Positions 9,490 to 18,984 of a stretch of DNA of 35,380 bases are shown here, one piece after another; positions within the stretch are counted from its first letter, which is position 1; each line of letters starts with the position of its first letter. Location: NCBI GenBank assembly GCA_903906135.1, contig CAIVJE010000111.1:1-35380 (forward strand). Reading direction: 5' to 3'. The position numbers and the translations under genes are program-made. Source of the DNA: an uncultured Verrucomicrobiota bacterium. GTDB lineage: Bacteria; Verrucomicrobiota; Verrucomicrobiia; Opitutales; Opitutaceae. The notes below the pieces were generated by a model. The model made no database searches and was not told the origin of the DNA. It worked only from the letters and a program-made list of their open reading frames with translations.

Positions 9490-10839
9490 TTACTGCGTCA
9501 CGCTGAAGGGCGCCCCTGTTTTGGCGCGCACTTCCTCGAGGGTAACTCCGGGATGCAGCTCCTTGAGCCACAGTCCACGGGCCGAAGACACTTCGAAGAC
9601 GGCGAGATCGGTAATAATCAAGCTGACGACCCCCCGCCCGGTAATGGGCAAAGTGCATTGGGGCAGAATTTTTGGACTACCATCTTTGGCGCAGTGCTCC
9701 ATCACGACCACGACACGCTTAACCCCGGCGACCAGGTCCATGGCGCCGCCCGGGCCTTTCACCATCTTTCCAGGCACCATCCAATTGGCGATATCCCCAT
9801 TCGCCGCCACTTCGAGCGCGCCGAGTATGGATAAATCAATATGGCCACCACGGATCATCGCAAAGGAGTCGGCGCTCGAGAAAAAAGCGGAGCCGGGAAT
9901 GGTGGTGATGGTTTGCTTGCCCGCATTAATCAGATCCGGATCCACGGACTCTTCCGTGGGGAACGGCCCGATTCCGAGTAAACCATTTTCAGACTGCAGC
10001 GTGACGTTCATTCCCACTGGGATAAAATTAGCGACCAAGGTCGGAATCCCGATGCCCAGATTAACATGATAGCCATCACGCAACTCCTGCGCGGCGCGCC
10101 GCGCCATCAATTCGCGCACCGGTGATTCTTTTTTGGAAGCGGCACTCCCGCGGACCGTGCGAAACTCGATGCGTTTCTCATAATGGCTCCCTTGAAAAAT
10201 CCGATCCACATAAATGCCCGGGGTGTGAATCTCGTCTGGGGCCAAGACGCCAATCTCGACCAATTCTTCAACTTCCGCGATGCACACTTGGCCGCAGGTC
10301 GCGATCATCGGATTAAAATTACGCGCCGTTTTGCGATAAATAAGATTACCCGCTTTGTCCCCGCGCCACGCCTTAACCAAAGCCACATCCGCTTTAATGC
10401 TGGGCTCGAGCACATATTCTTGGCCGTCAAATAGCTTAGTCTCTTTGCCCTCAGCCAATTTCGTGCCCACCGCGGTTCGCGTATAGAAGCCGGGAATCCC
10501 AGCTCCGCCCGCGCGGAGTCGCTCGGCCAACGTGCCCTGAGGAATCAACTCCAGCTCCAGTTCGCCCGCGAGGACCTGCCGCTCGAATTCCTTGTTCTCG
10601 CCCACATAGGAGGCCAACACTTTTTTAATTTGCCGCGTCGTGAGCAACAGCCCCATGCCGAACCCGTCAACCCCAGCATTATTTCCCACAATCGTCAGGC
10701 CCTGCACCCCACTATCGCGCAAGGCCGCGATAAGATTCTCTGGAATTCCACAGAGCCCGAAGCCGCCGGCGGCGATGGTTTGATGATTTTGCAGGAGGCC
10801 GGCGAGCGCCGTGACCGCATTGGGGTAAACTTTACTCAT
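9490..10839 (-). CDS. 3-oxoacid CoA-transferase, A and B subunits fused
   Basis: SCOT/ScoA-type N-half ([39 protein letters not shown]) and ScoB-type C-half with catalytic SENGLLG in one ORF. Confidence 0.92.
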   Translation of the reverse strand: MSKVYPNAVTALAGLLQNHQTIAAGGFGLCGIPENLIAALRDSGVQGLTIVGNNAGVDGFGMGLLLTTRQIKKVLASYVGENKEFERQVLAGELELELIPQGTLAERLRAGGAGIPGFYTRTAVGTKLAEGKETKLFDGQEYVLEPSIKADVALVKAWRGDKAGNLIYRKTARNFNPMIATCGQVCIAEVEELVEIGVLAPDEIHTPGIYVDRIFQGSHYEKRIEFRTVRGSAASKKESPVRELMARRAAQELRDGYHVNLGIGIPTLVANFIPVGMNVTLQSENGLLGIGPFPTEESVDPDLINAGKQTITTIPGSAFFSSADSFAMIRGGHIDLSILGALEVAANGDIANWMVPGKMVKGPGGAMDLVAGVKRVVVVMEHCAKDGSPKILPQCTLPITGRGVVSLIITDLAVFEVSSARGLWLKELHPGVTLEEVRAKTGAPFSVTQ

Positions 10840-10871
10840 AAGGGTAAGCGATTTCGTAAGAAATTAAATAA

Positions 10872-12050
10872 TTACAGCCGTTCCACGCATACCGCGAGAC
10901 CTTCGCCACCGCCGATGCAAATGGTCGCGACGCCGCGCCGCGCGCCGCGTTCTTGGAGAGCAGCGAGGAGGGTCACGATAATGCGCGCGCCACTGGCGCC
11001 AATCGGATGACCGAGCGCAATGGCGCCGCCACGCACATTAAGTTTATCCGCCGGTACTCCGAGTTCCTGCTGCAGCGCGAGCGGCACCACCGCAAACGCT
11101 TCGTTTACTTCCCACAGATCAACGTCCGCCACTTGCCAACCAGCAGCGGCGAGGGCCGCTTGGGTGGCTTGCACGGGAGCCGTTGTAAACCACAAGGGAT
11201 CCTGGGCCTGACTGCCAAATGAAACGATGCGCGCGATGGGCTTCAAACCACGCGCCTGCGCCAGGGCCGCTGTCGTGAGCACGAGTGCCGCGGCCCCATC
11301 GTTAAGACTAGAAGCATTCGCCGGGGTGATCGTGCCGTCTTTTTGAAAAGCGGGCTTCAAGGCGGGGATTTTATCGTACTTAACCCGCGCCGGACTTTCG
11401 TCCTGATGCACGAGCGTGATGTTGCCCTTGGCATCACTGAGTTCGACGGGCGTAATTTCAGCCACAAATTGACCCGCTTGCTGCGTAGCGTTGGCGCGCT
11501 GAAAGCTCGTCATGGCGAAGGCATCTTGTTGCGCCCGGGTGAATTTATATTTGGCCGCACATTGCTCCGCACAATTCCCCATATGAATATTGTTATAGGG
11601 ATCCCACAACCCATCCGTAATTACTGAATCGACGACTTGTTGATGGCCCAACCGGTAGCCATCACGGGCCTTGGGCAACAAGTAAGGGGCGAGCGACATA
11701 TTTTCCATGCCCCCCGCAATGTACATTGCACCCACGCCGGCCTGGAGCGCGTGCGCCGCCTGCATGACGGCCTGCAACCCCGAGCCACACACTTTATTAA
11801 TTGTCACGCAGCGCACAGACGAGGGTAAGCCCGCCTGCAAGGCGGCCTGGCGGGCCGGCGCCTGACCCTGACCAGCGGACAAGACATTACCCATGAGACA
11901 GTCGGTGATATCCGCCGCCGCGATGCCGGCCTGCGCCACCGCGCCTTTAATCGCCGCGGCCCCCAACCGGGGGGCTGGCACCGTCGCGAGAGCGCCTTGA
12001 AAAGCACCGAGGGGGGTCCGCGTAGCCGAAAGAATCACGATAGAGTTCAT
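10872..12050 (-). CDS. Acetyl-CoA C-acetyltransferase (thiolase)
   Basis: Thiolase signatures: VCGSGLQAVMQAA (nucleophile Cys), NVRGGAIALGHPIGASGARI, CIGGGEGLA. Confidence 0.95.
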   Translation of the reverse strand: MNSIVILSATRTPLGAFQGALATVPAPRLGAAAIKGAVAQAGIAAADITDCLMGNVLSAGQGQAPARQAALQAGLPSSVRCVTINKVCGSGLQAVMQAAHALQAGVGAMYIAGGMENMSLAPYLLPKARDGYRLGHQQVVDSVITDGLWDPYNNIHMGNCAEQCAAKYKFTRAQQDAFAMTSFQRANATQQAGQFVAEITPVELSDAKGNITLVHQDESPARVKYDKIPALKPAFQKDGTITPANASSLNDGAAALVLTTAALAQARGLKPIARIVSFGSQAQDPLWFTTAPVQATQAALAAAGWQVADVDLWEVNEAFAVVPLALQQELGVPADKLNVRGGAIALGHPIGASGARIIVTLLAALQERGARRGVATICIGGGEGLAVCVERL

Positions 12051-12126
12051 ACAACAGTCAGCAGGATTAAGGGGTAAATCGAGAAAGCAAATTTTAGCCG
12101 AGATAGTTTAAACTTTAACGACCGCC

Positions 12127-12735
12127 TCAACTCGGGCGCGGAATGGTAAATAATTCAGTCGTGCGGGTATAATAATCGCCGCCCATGCGACCGATCGTAT
12201 CCAGCAAGCGTGGATCGATTTGTCCATCCGCCCCCAACACCTGCTCGCTGACATGCATGCAGACGACCGTCCCGAATACGACGTTGGCGGAGAGCGGCCC
12301 GGTCCCGATGTTAACGATGCGCTCGAGTCGACACTCCAAGGACACCGGCGCAGCCGCGACGCGCGGTGGGCGGACTTTAAGCGATGGCGCGGTCGCAATC
12401 TTGCAATGATCAAATTCACTTTCACCGTGTGGGAGCGGCGCCGCGGTCGCGTTCATGGACTCACGCAACGCATAAGGGACGATGTTGATCACAAATTCAG
12501 GGACTTGCTCCACGTTGATCACGCTGTCCTTTTTCTTGCCCTGACGGTCGACCGCCCCCGTGAAAAGCAATGTCGGGGGACTGGCGCAGACTCCCTGAAA
12601 AAATGAGAAGGGCGCTAAATTAGTGTGGCCGGCCGCGGAAATGGTCGAGACCCACGCGATCGGCCGCGGATTAATGGCGTTAATTAACCACGGATAAGCT
12701 TCGCGTGGGGAAATTTTTTCAAAATCGATCAGCAT
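12127..12735 (-). CDS. Flavin reductase-like (FMN-binding split-barrel) protein
   Basis: Flavin-reductase-like domain pattern (NPRPIAWVSTISAAGHTNLAPFSFFQGVCASPPTLLFTG; VSLECRLERIVNIG). Confidence 0.85.
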   Translation of the reverse strand: MLIDFEKISPREAYPWLINAINPRPIAWVSTISAAGHTNLAPFSFFQGVCASPPTLLFTGAVDRQGKKKDSVINVEQVPEFVINIVPYALRESMNATAAPLPHGESEFDHCKIATAPSLKVRPPRVAAAPVSLECRLERIVNIGTGPLSANVVFGTVVCMHVSEQVLGADGQIDPRLLDTIGRMGGDYYTRTTELFTIPRPS

Positions 12736-12835
12736 AATTAAAGCGAAGGCAGCCGGAGGGTTTTTAGGGTAAACGTAAGGAGTAATTCCATGAGCACTTC
12801 AGGAGCTTAAGGCGAGGCTTCTCCCGATCGAATAA

Positions 12836-12849
12836 ATTTTCCGGAAAAT
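12836..12849. promoter_or_regulatory. 14-bp perfect palindrome ATTTTCCGGAAAAT upstream of the LuxR-type regulator (candidate operator)
   Basis: Read directly: ATTTTCCGGAAAAT is its own reverse complement. It sits in the divergent intergenic region 12736-12967. Confidence 0.35.
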
Positions 12850-12967
12850 CCTTTCCGCGCCGCCGGCGGACTAGGCCAAAAGGCGTAATGCGCTTGCGGT
12901 ACCCGCAGCAGTCTGCCAAGTCACCCAACACCAGAGCCACCCCGAGATAGTTCGGCGGCTCGCCGTT

Positions 12968-13594
12968 TTGTTATTCATTCCGCCGATGACACTACTTAAT
13001 CCTGATCGTTCAGCCCTCTTAGTCCACTATGCGGCGATGATGGAAGAAGTTCCGGTAGGAATGCTTCTCCTCAATTGGGCCATCGAGCCCCAGTGGTTTA
13101 ACGCTGAAGCGGCCCGCGCCTGTGCGGTCTGGAATCATGGCGAGCGCCGCGCCGCGGCTCTCCGCGCGCGCCGGGCCTTCCGTCTCCCGACCGCGCTCAT
13201 CGAAGCCTGTCAACTGCTCCGTCTGCGCTGGGATCAAGGCATCACGCTCAGCCAGCCCCACATGGTGAGTGATCACGCCCGCGGCCTCCATGCTCGGATC
13301 AAGCTTCATGTGCCCGCCGGTGGCCAGCCCCCCGCTTTTCATCTTCAACTCGACTATCGCCGGCCCCGCGGTGATCGCGAGCGAGCCCTATCGCCCGGAG
13401 CGGTCGCGCTGCTGGCGCGCCTCACGGAACGCGAACGCGAGGTGGCCATGCGGGTGCGCGAAGGCCTGCGCACCCGAGAAATTGCCACTGAGCTTCACCG
13501 CAGCCCGCTCACCATCAAAACGCAGCTCGCCGCAATTTTTGATAAACTCGACGTCCGCAGCCGCACGCGCGTCGCCGCCCTCCTCAACCGCTAA
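12968..13594 (+). CDS. LuxR-family transcriptional regulator with N-terminal PAS-like region
   Basis: C-terminal LuxR HTH (LLARLTEREREVAMRVREGLRTREIATELHRSPLTIKTQLAAIFDKLDVRSRTRVAALL). Confidence 0.82.
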   Translation: MLFIPPMTLLNPDRSALLVHYAAMMEEVPVGMLLLNWAIEPQWFNAEAARACAVWNHGERRAAALRARRAFRLPTALIEACQLLRLRWDQGITLSQPHMVSDHARGLHARIKLHVPAGGQPPAFHLQLDYRRPRGDRERALSPGAVALLARLTEREREVAMRVREGLRTREIATELHRSPLTIKTQLAAIFDKLDVRSRTRVAALLNR

Positions 13595-13624
13595 CGAGGG
13601 GCGCGCCACGACGCCGACGATCGC

Positions 13625-13638
13625 TTGACGCAGGTCAA
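13625..13638 (+). promoter_or_regulatory. FNR/DNR-type box TTGACGCAGGTCAA upstream of the YwiC-like gene; -10-like GATAAT at 13660-13665
   Basis: Perfect inverted repeat CTTGAC-GCAG-GTCAAG. Its centre (13631.5) is 40.5 bp from the ATG at 13672. Confidence 0.75.
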
Positions 13639-13671
13639 GGCGCGGACGACTGGTTTATCGATAATGCGAGG

Positions 13672-14493
13672 ATGCAACCTCTGGCGGTAATGCCGCGGCC
13701 CATCAGCTCATCGTTGCCGGGAAAAAATTATTTCGGCTCCCCTATCTTTCTGCCACGGGAACATGGCGCATGGTCGCTGGCGCTTGAACCGCTCGCGCTG
13801 GGTTTACTCGTGGCGCCCTCGGCGGCGGGCGGGGCGCTGACAGCGACCGCCCTTGCCGGATTTTTCGCCCGCCGACCATTAAGAGCTTTGCTTCGCGGGG
13901 AAACTTCCGCTGACAGGAATTTAACCCGCTTCACTTTAGGCCTACTGACGTTGCTGCTGATTATCGGGCTCATCGAATTAAAATTAATCAGCGGATTCAC
14001 CGCCGCCTGGCCTCTGCTCTTAGCGATACCCTGCGCAGGATTATTTATCTATTTTGACCACCATCATGAATCCCGCGCTGCAGCTGCTGAGCTCGCTGGC
14101 TGCGCCACCTTTGCAATTTTACCCGCGGCCCTCGCCAGTGCGGCTGGCTGGTCGGCCCCGACAGCTTGGGCCCTCGCGGCGCTCGCCCTAGCGCGTAGCC
14201 TGCCTACAGTTTTAACGATTCGCACTTATCTGCGCTTAGAAAAAAATCAGCGCGCCTACCGCAGCCGGCCACTCCTCGCCGGCGTAATCGCCCTCGGCGT
14301 GATCGCAGGACTCGCTCGCGAACAATTGGTCCCAGGGCTCGCTGTCAGTTTTCTCGCCCTATTACTGACTCGCACATTTTGGTTAACGTCAGCGTGGCGC
14401 CCGCATCTTCCCGCTAAACAAATCGGCCTCCAGGAAGCTGGCTTGGGCTTACTGTATCTTGGGGTGCTCGCGTACGCTTATCATCAACAGTAG
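13672..14493 (+). CDS. YwiC-like membrane protein
   Basis: YwiC-like N-terminus (PIFLPREHGAWSLALEPLALGLLVAPS) and multiple hydrophobic helices. Confidence 0.75.
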   Translation: MQPLAVMPRPISSSLPGKNYFGSPIFLPREHGAWSLALEPLALGLLVAPSAAGGALTATALAGFFARRPLRALLRGETSADRNLTRFTLGLLTLLLIIGLIELKLISGFTAAWPLLLAIPCAGLFIYFDHHHESRAAAAELAGCATFAILPAALASAAGWSAPTAWALAALALARSLPTVLTIRTYLRLEKNQRAYRSRPLLAGVIALGVIAGLAREQLVPGLAVSFLALLLTRTFWLTSAWRPHLPAKQIGLQEAGLGLLYLGVLAYAYHQQ

Positions 14494-14515
14494 CCGAGCT
14501 CATCACTGCACGCCC

Positions 14516-14529
14516 TTGACCTGCATCAA
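14516..14529 (+). promoter_or_regulatory. FNR/DNR-type box TTGACCTGCATCAA upstream of nirK; -10-like TAGGCT at 14552-14557
   Basis: Embedded in the inverted repeat CCCTTGA-N6-TCAAGGG (14513-14532). The -10 candidate starts 29.5 bp from the box centre. Confidence 0.75.
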
Positions 14530-14580
14530 GGGCACGCCGACCCCGCCGTGGTAGGCTCAGCTAGTTCACCACTCTCATCG

Positions 14581-16155
14581 ATGAAAATTAACTCGGTCAT
14601 TGCTCCACCCTCATCCGCTTTTGATCTTATGAAAAATCCGCGCCCACTCACCGCCCTGGCGGTTGTTGTCCTCGTTTTAGCCGCCGCTTTTACCACCGTG
14701 CTGGTTGCCAGCGCTGCAACCGGGCCGGCTGATGCCAAAGGCCCCGTGGTGCTACCACCCGAGCTGGCGAGCATGCCGATTGAGCAAGCCATCCTCACCT
14801 CACCCCCGCATGTCCCACCGGCCATTAAGCGTCAGTATGCGGCTCGTATGGTAGTTAATCTCGAAGTGCGCGAAGTGGTCGCAAAATTGGCCGACGGGGT
14901 TGAGTACACCTTCTGGACTTTCGGCGGCAGCGTTCCCGGATCTTTTATCCGCATTCGCGAAGGGGATGTCGTCGAATTTCATCTCAATAATCACCCGTCC
15001 TCCAAGCTGCCGCACAATATCGATCTCCACGCGGTCACCGGACCTGGTGGCGGGGCGGCCTCAACTTTTACGGCCCCCGGCCATAGCTCGCAGTTTACTT
15101 TTCAAGCCCTCAATCCCGGACTTTATGTCTACCACTGCGCGACGGCCCCGGTCCCAATGCATATCGGCAACGGCATGTATGGCCTCATTCTTGTCGAGCC
15201 GAAGGAGGGCCTCCCCATTGTGGATAAAGAATATTATGTGATGCAGGGCGAGTTCTACACCACCGGCAAATACGGTGAAGAAGGCCTGCAGTCTTTTGAT
15301 ATGGCCAAGGCGATTGATGAGCGTCCGCCCTACATTGTATTTAATGGAGCCGTCGGCTCACTCGTAGGCGACAAAGCGATCACGGCGAAAGTAGGCGAAC
15401 AAGTACGCATCTTCTTCGGTGTCGGCGGCCCCAACATCACTTCTTCGTTTCACATCATCGGGGAAATTTTTGATAAAGTTTACCCTGAGGCCGGACTCTC
15501 ACTGCCTAACCGCCATGTCCAAACCACCCTCGTGCCCTCCGGGGGAGCCACCATGGTTGAATTCAAAGTGGATGTTCCCGGCACCTTTATTCTCGTCGAT
15601 CATTCGCTCACGCGGGCCTTCAACAAGGGTGCGCTCGGTATGCTTAAAGTAACGGGACCCGAAGATCGCGTGATCTACTCCGGTAAAGAAATTGATGCCA
15701 TCTATCTCGGCGCTCAAGCCGAAGCCGGGTCCAACTCGGCTAAACGCGAGGCTGAATTGAAGACGCAAATCGCCGCCGCCATGTCCTCTAATCCCACCAT
15801 CGCTGGTCTCACCAAAGAAATGCAGATCGAAAAAGGCAAACAGGTCTACATGGGGCTCTGCTTTGCTTGCCATCAACCCGACGGCAAAGGCCTCCCGCTG
15901 GCCTTTCCGCCGCTGGCGGGCTCAGATTATTTACTGGCCGATCGCGAACGCGCGGTGCGCACCGTGTTGAAGGGCCTCACGGGCCCGATCACGGTCAACG
16001 GCGTGACGATCAATAGCGTGATGCCGCCCCAAGAAGCCGTTCTCACCGACGCTCAAGTGGCTGACGTGCTCACTTACGTCTACAATTCTTGGGGTAACCA
16101 AGGCGAAGCCTTCACCGCGGCCAAAGTTAAAGCGCTCCGCGCCGAGATTCATTAA
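14581..16155 (+). CDS. nirK: Copper-containing nitrite reductase with C-terminal cytochrome c domain (NirK, three-domain type)
   Basis: T1/T2 Cu ligands [45 protein letters not shown]-terminal heme c motif CFACH. The start is placed at 14581 (or 14629, [13 protein letters not shown] signal sequence) rather than GTG 14548, which lies upstream of the predicted TSS. Confidence 0.93.
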   Translation: MKINSVIAPPSSAFDLMKNPRPLTALAVVVLVLAAAFTTVLVASAATGPADAKGPVVLPPELASMPIEQAILTSPPHVPPAIKRQYAARMVVNLEVREVVAKLADGVEYTFWTFGGSVPGSFIRIREGDVVEFHLNNHPSSKLPHNIDLHAVTGPGGGAASTFTAPGHSSQFTFQALNPGLYVYHCATAPVPMHIGNGMYGLILVEPKEGLPIVDKEYYVMQGEFYTTGKYGEEGLQSFDMAKAIDERPPYIVFNGAVGSLVGDKAITAKVGEQVRIFFGVGGPNITSSFHIIGEIFDKVYPEAGLSLPNRHVQTTLVPSGGATMVEFKVDVPGTFILVDHSLTRAFNKGALGMLKVTGPEDRVIYSGKEIDAIYLGAQAEAGSNSAKREAELKTQIAAAMSSNPTIAGLTKEMQIEKGKQVYMGLCFACHQPDGKGLPLAFPPLAGSDYLLADRERAVRTVLKGLTGPITVNGVTINSVMPPQEAVLTDAQVADVLTYVYNSWGNQGEAFTAAKVKALRAEIH

Positions 16156-16185
16156 TCGTAATGTCGCCAACCCCGCGCTCCGCCG

Positions 16186-17046
16186 ATGCCACCCACTCTC
16201 TTTCTGCGACTCAGCGCGCTCGCGCTCGGCCTGTGGCTGGGGACGGTTGGCGGCGCCGCGCCGCGCCCAGCTCGGCATGATCAACCAGATCTTAATCGCT
16301 CCGCGGGGCTGGGCACTGAAGCGGGTTTAGTGCTCATCCCGGCAGGATTCTATGAGCCACTGATCCGTTCGCCCAAGGATTTGGTAAAAAAACCCGTCGC
16401 CGCTTTCTGGCTTGATGAACAGCCGATTACGAACGGGCAATTTCTCGCCTTTGTGCGCGCTCACCCACGCTGGCAGCGGTCGCAAATCAGCCGACTATTT
16501 GCGGACAGCTCTTACTTGGAGCACTGGGCCAGCGACCTTAACCCCGGCGCGCAGGCTCCGCTCAATGTTCCCGTGGTGCGGATTTCTTGGTTTGCCGCCC
16601 GTGCTTACGCTCGGTGGGTCGGCCGGCGGCTGCCGACTACGGCCGAATGGGAACTCGCGGCGGCAGCTGGTTACACGCGCCCCGACGGCAAAAATGACGA
16701 GGTGCTCCAACATGATCTTTATGCGTGGCTCGCGCGGCCCGTGCCGCCCATTCAAAGCGCCGTTACGACGGCGCGGCGCAATCTGCACGGCGCCCGCGGC
16801 CTCCACGGTTTTGTCTGGGAATGGGTGGATGATTTCAACACGGCCCTCGTTACGGGGGAATCCCGCGCCGATACTGGCCTCGAGCGCGATCGCTATTGCG
16901 GCGCGGGCTCGCTCGGGGCGAAAGACACCAGCGACTACGCAGCATTCATGCGCCAAGCCCTCCGCGCCTCGCTTCAGGCCAATAACACCACCACCTCACT
17001 GGGCTTTCGCTGCGCTCAAGATTTTAGCCCACCGATCCCACGCTAA
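16186..17046 (+). CDS. nirV: NirV-like exported protein of the formylglycine-generating-enzyme (SUMF1) fold
   Basis: Signal peptide, FGE-sulfatase fold motifs (FWLDEQPITNGQFLAFV, RISWFAARAYARWVGRRLPTTAEWELAAAAG, GFVWEWVDDF, LGFRCA). Immediately downstream of nirK. The canonical catalytic FGE Cys pair is not evident. Confidence 0.7.
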   Translation: MPPTLFLRLSALALGLWLGTVGGAAPRPARHDQPDLNRSAGLGTEAGLVLIPAGFYEPLIRSPKDLVKKPVAAFWLDEQPITNGQFLAFVRAHPRWQRSQISRLFADSSYLEHWASDLNPGAQAPLNVPVVRISWFAARAYARWVGRRLPTTAEWELAAAAGYTRPDGKNDEVLQHDLYAWLARPVPPIQSAVTTARRNLHGARGLHGFVWEWVDDFNTALVTGESRADTGLERDRYCGAGSLGAKDTSDYAAFMRQALRASLQANNTTTSLGFRCAQDFSPPIPR

Positions 17047-17069
17047 CCACGCCCACCCACTCTCCAATT

Positions 17070-17690
17070 ATGAAAACGATCGCCACCCGTCTCTTGCTCG
17101 TCGTCTCCGCGGCCTGCGCGCTCACTAGCGCGGCTGGTCACGCCGAAATTAAAGCGTGCTGCGCCGAAAAAACTGCGCCCCTGTCCGCAGCCCCAGCCTT
17201 TAGTCCGGATTCGCTGTACCAGCTTGAGGCCCATTTCACTGACGACACAGGGCGAACCTTCACGTTGGGCGAACTGCGCGGGCAGCCCGTCGTGCTCAAT
17301 ATGTTTTTTTCGGCCTGCGGCTACGCCTGCCCACTCCTCGTCACCGATCTGCAAGCTATCCGCGGGCAACTCCCAGCGGCCATTCGCGCCCGCGCAATTT
17401 TTGTCCTGGTCTCGTTTGACACAGACCGCGACACCCCAGCCGCGCTCGCTACTTACCGCGCCCAGCGTTCTCTCGATCCATCATGGAAACTTTTGCATGG
17501 CGACGCCGATGCGGTGCGCGAACTCGCCGCGCTCCTCGGGCTAAAATATAAACAAGAAACTGATGGCAGCTTTTCTCACTCAAACCTGCTGACCGTCTTA
17601 AATGCTGAAGGCGTAATCGTTCATCAACGCAGCGGCCTCGAGGGCGGACTACCTGCAACTGCGGCTGCGCTGATCACTGCAGTCAAATAA
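17070..17690 (+). CDS. SCO1/SenC family copper chaperone
   Basis: Thioredoxin-like fold with SACGYACPLLVTDL (CxxxCP), FVLVSFDTDRDTPAAL and FSHSNLLTVLN. Confidence 0.85.
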   Translation: MKTIATRLLLVVSAACALTSAAGHAEIKACCAEKTAPLSAAPAFSPDSLYQLEAHFTDDTGRTFTLGELRGQPVVLNMFFSACGYACPLLVTDLQAIRGQLPAAIRARAIFVLVSFDTDRDTPAALATYRAQRSLDPSWKLLHGDADAVRELAALLGLKYKQETDGSFSHSNLLTVLNAEGVIVHQRSGLEGGLPATAAALITAVK

Positions 17691-17706
17691 TTGCGACTGG
17701 CTTCTC

Positions 17707-18909
17707 ATGAAATTAGCCCTCGCGAGCAGCTTACTCGTCATCACGAGCACCCTCGGCGCTGCTGAATTTTCTCCGGCCTCTCAGCTATTTTCTGGCGGTG
17801 TCTTTTCTCTGAACGCACGCCTACGTTCGGAAAATGTCACCCAAACCGGACTGGCTGAGGCGCAGGCCCTCACGCTGCGCACTCGCCTTGGCTTTACGAG
17901 CGTCCCTCACCAAGGCTGGCAGGCGATGCTTGAGGCAGAAAATATCACCGCGGCAAAGAGCAACAGCTACAGCCAAGCCGGCCTCAATTTTGGCGGGGCC
18001 GGCCAAGCTGTAATCGCTGATCCCGAGACGACCGAAATCAATCAGGCCTGGGTTGCCGCGACGGGACCTCACACCACCGCGACCCTCGGCCGTCAGCGGC
18101 TGACTTTAGATAACGCGCGCTTTATCGGCGATGTGGGTTGGCGCCAAAATATGCAGACCTTTGACGGCGTGGTCGTGACCAACCACTCGCTGGCGCAGAC
18201 GATATTAACTTACGGTTATTTTGATCAAATTAATCGGGTCTTTAGCGACCGTCACACCCAAGGCAAGTGGCGCTCCGCTTCATCCATCGGCAACCTGAGC
18301 TACCGCGGCTTCACCGCCGGCACCCTGACCGGCTATGCTTACCTGCTGAATTTAAAAAATCTAGCGGCGGCTAATTCGTGCGCCACCTACGGCGTCAGTT
18401 TTGCCGGCAGCTCTCCCCTCACCGCGACCCTAAAATTAGCCTATCGCGCTGAGCTTGCCCAACAAAGTGACGCGGGGACTAGCCCGCTTAACTATCAGGC
18501 TAATTATTATAATAGTGAGATCGGTCTAGTCGCAGCCGCAGGCAGTATCACCTTGGGCCACGAGGTCCTCGGCTCTGACCATAACGTAGGTTTCAAAACT
18601 CCCCTGGCTACGCTGCATGCATTCAATGGTTGGGCTGATCTTTTCCTCACCACGCCAGCGGCTGGTCTGCATGATACCTCGCTTAAAGCCACCACTACCC
18701 TCCCCGGCCAGCTCGCGCTCATCGCCTGGTGGCATCATTTCGAAACAGCGACCGGCAGCGCCGCCCTTGGGGAAGAATTTGATGCGCAGGCCTCCCGGAA
18801 GTTCAGCCCCGCCATCACCGGCCTCATCAAATTCGCTCAATTCCGCCCCACGGGTACGCTCTGGCCAGCCGTTAAGAAAATTTGGCTGCAAGTAGAATAC
18901 GTTTACTGA
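17707..18909 (+). CDS. Outer-membrane porin-like (alginate-export-like) beta-barrel protein
   Basis: Signal peptide, SLNARLRSENV.., LTLRTRLGF, ATLGRQRLTLDNARFIGDVGWRQNMQTFDGVVV typical of alginate-export/porin barrels, aromatic terminus YVY. Confidence 0.65.
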   Translation: MKLALASSLLVITSTLGAAEFSPASQLFSGGVFSLNARLRSENVTQTGLAEAQALTLRTRLGFTSVPHQGWQAMLEAENITAAKSNSYSQAGLNFGGAGQAVIADPETTEINQAWVAATGPHTTATLGRQRLTLDNARFIGDVGWRQNMQTFDGVVVTNHSLAQTILTYGYFDQINRVFSDRHTQGKWRSASSIGNLSYRGFTAGTLTGYAYLLNLKNLAAANSCATYGVSFAGSSPLTATLKLAYRAELAQQSDAGTSPLNYQANYYNSEIGLVAAAGSITLGHEVLGSDHNVGFKTPLATLHAFNGWADLFLTTPAAGLHDTSLKATTTLPGQLALIAWWHHFETATGSAALGEEFDAQASRKFSPAITGLIKFAQFRPTGTLWPAVKKIWLQVEYVY

Positions 18910-18936
18910 GCCTCGCCCAAGGCTGCTGCGATTATC

Positions 18937-18950
18937 TTGACCCGCGTCAA
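18937..18950 (+). promoter_or_regulatory. FNR/DNR-type box TTGACCCGCGTCAA upstream of the HCO operon; -10-like TAGAGT at 18973-18978
   Basis: Perfect inverted repeat CTTGAC-CCGC-GTCAAG. Its centre (18943.5) is 41.5 bp from the ATG at 18985. Confidence 0.78.
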
Positions 18951-18984
18951 GGTCGGGCAGGCCCTCTTAAGCTAGAGTAGCGGG

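Noticed and set aside
16186-17046. True formylglycine-generating enzyme for sulfatases
   Set aside because: No sulfatase nearby, no clear FGE catalytic cysteine pair, and its position next to nirK favours NirV.
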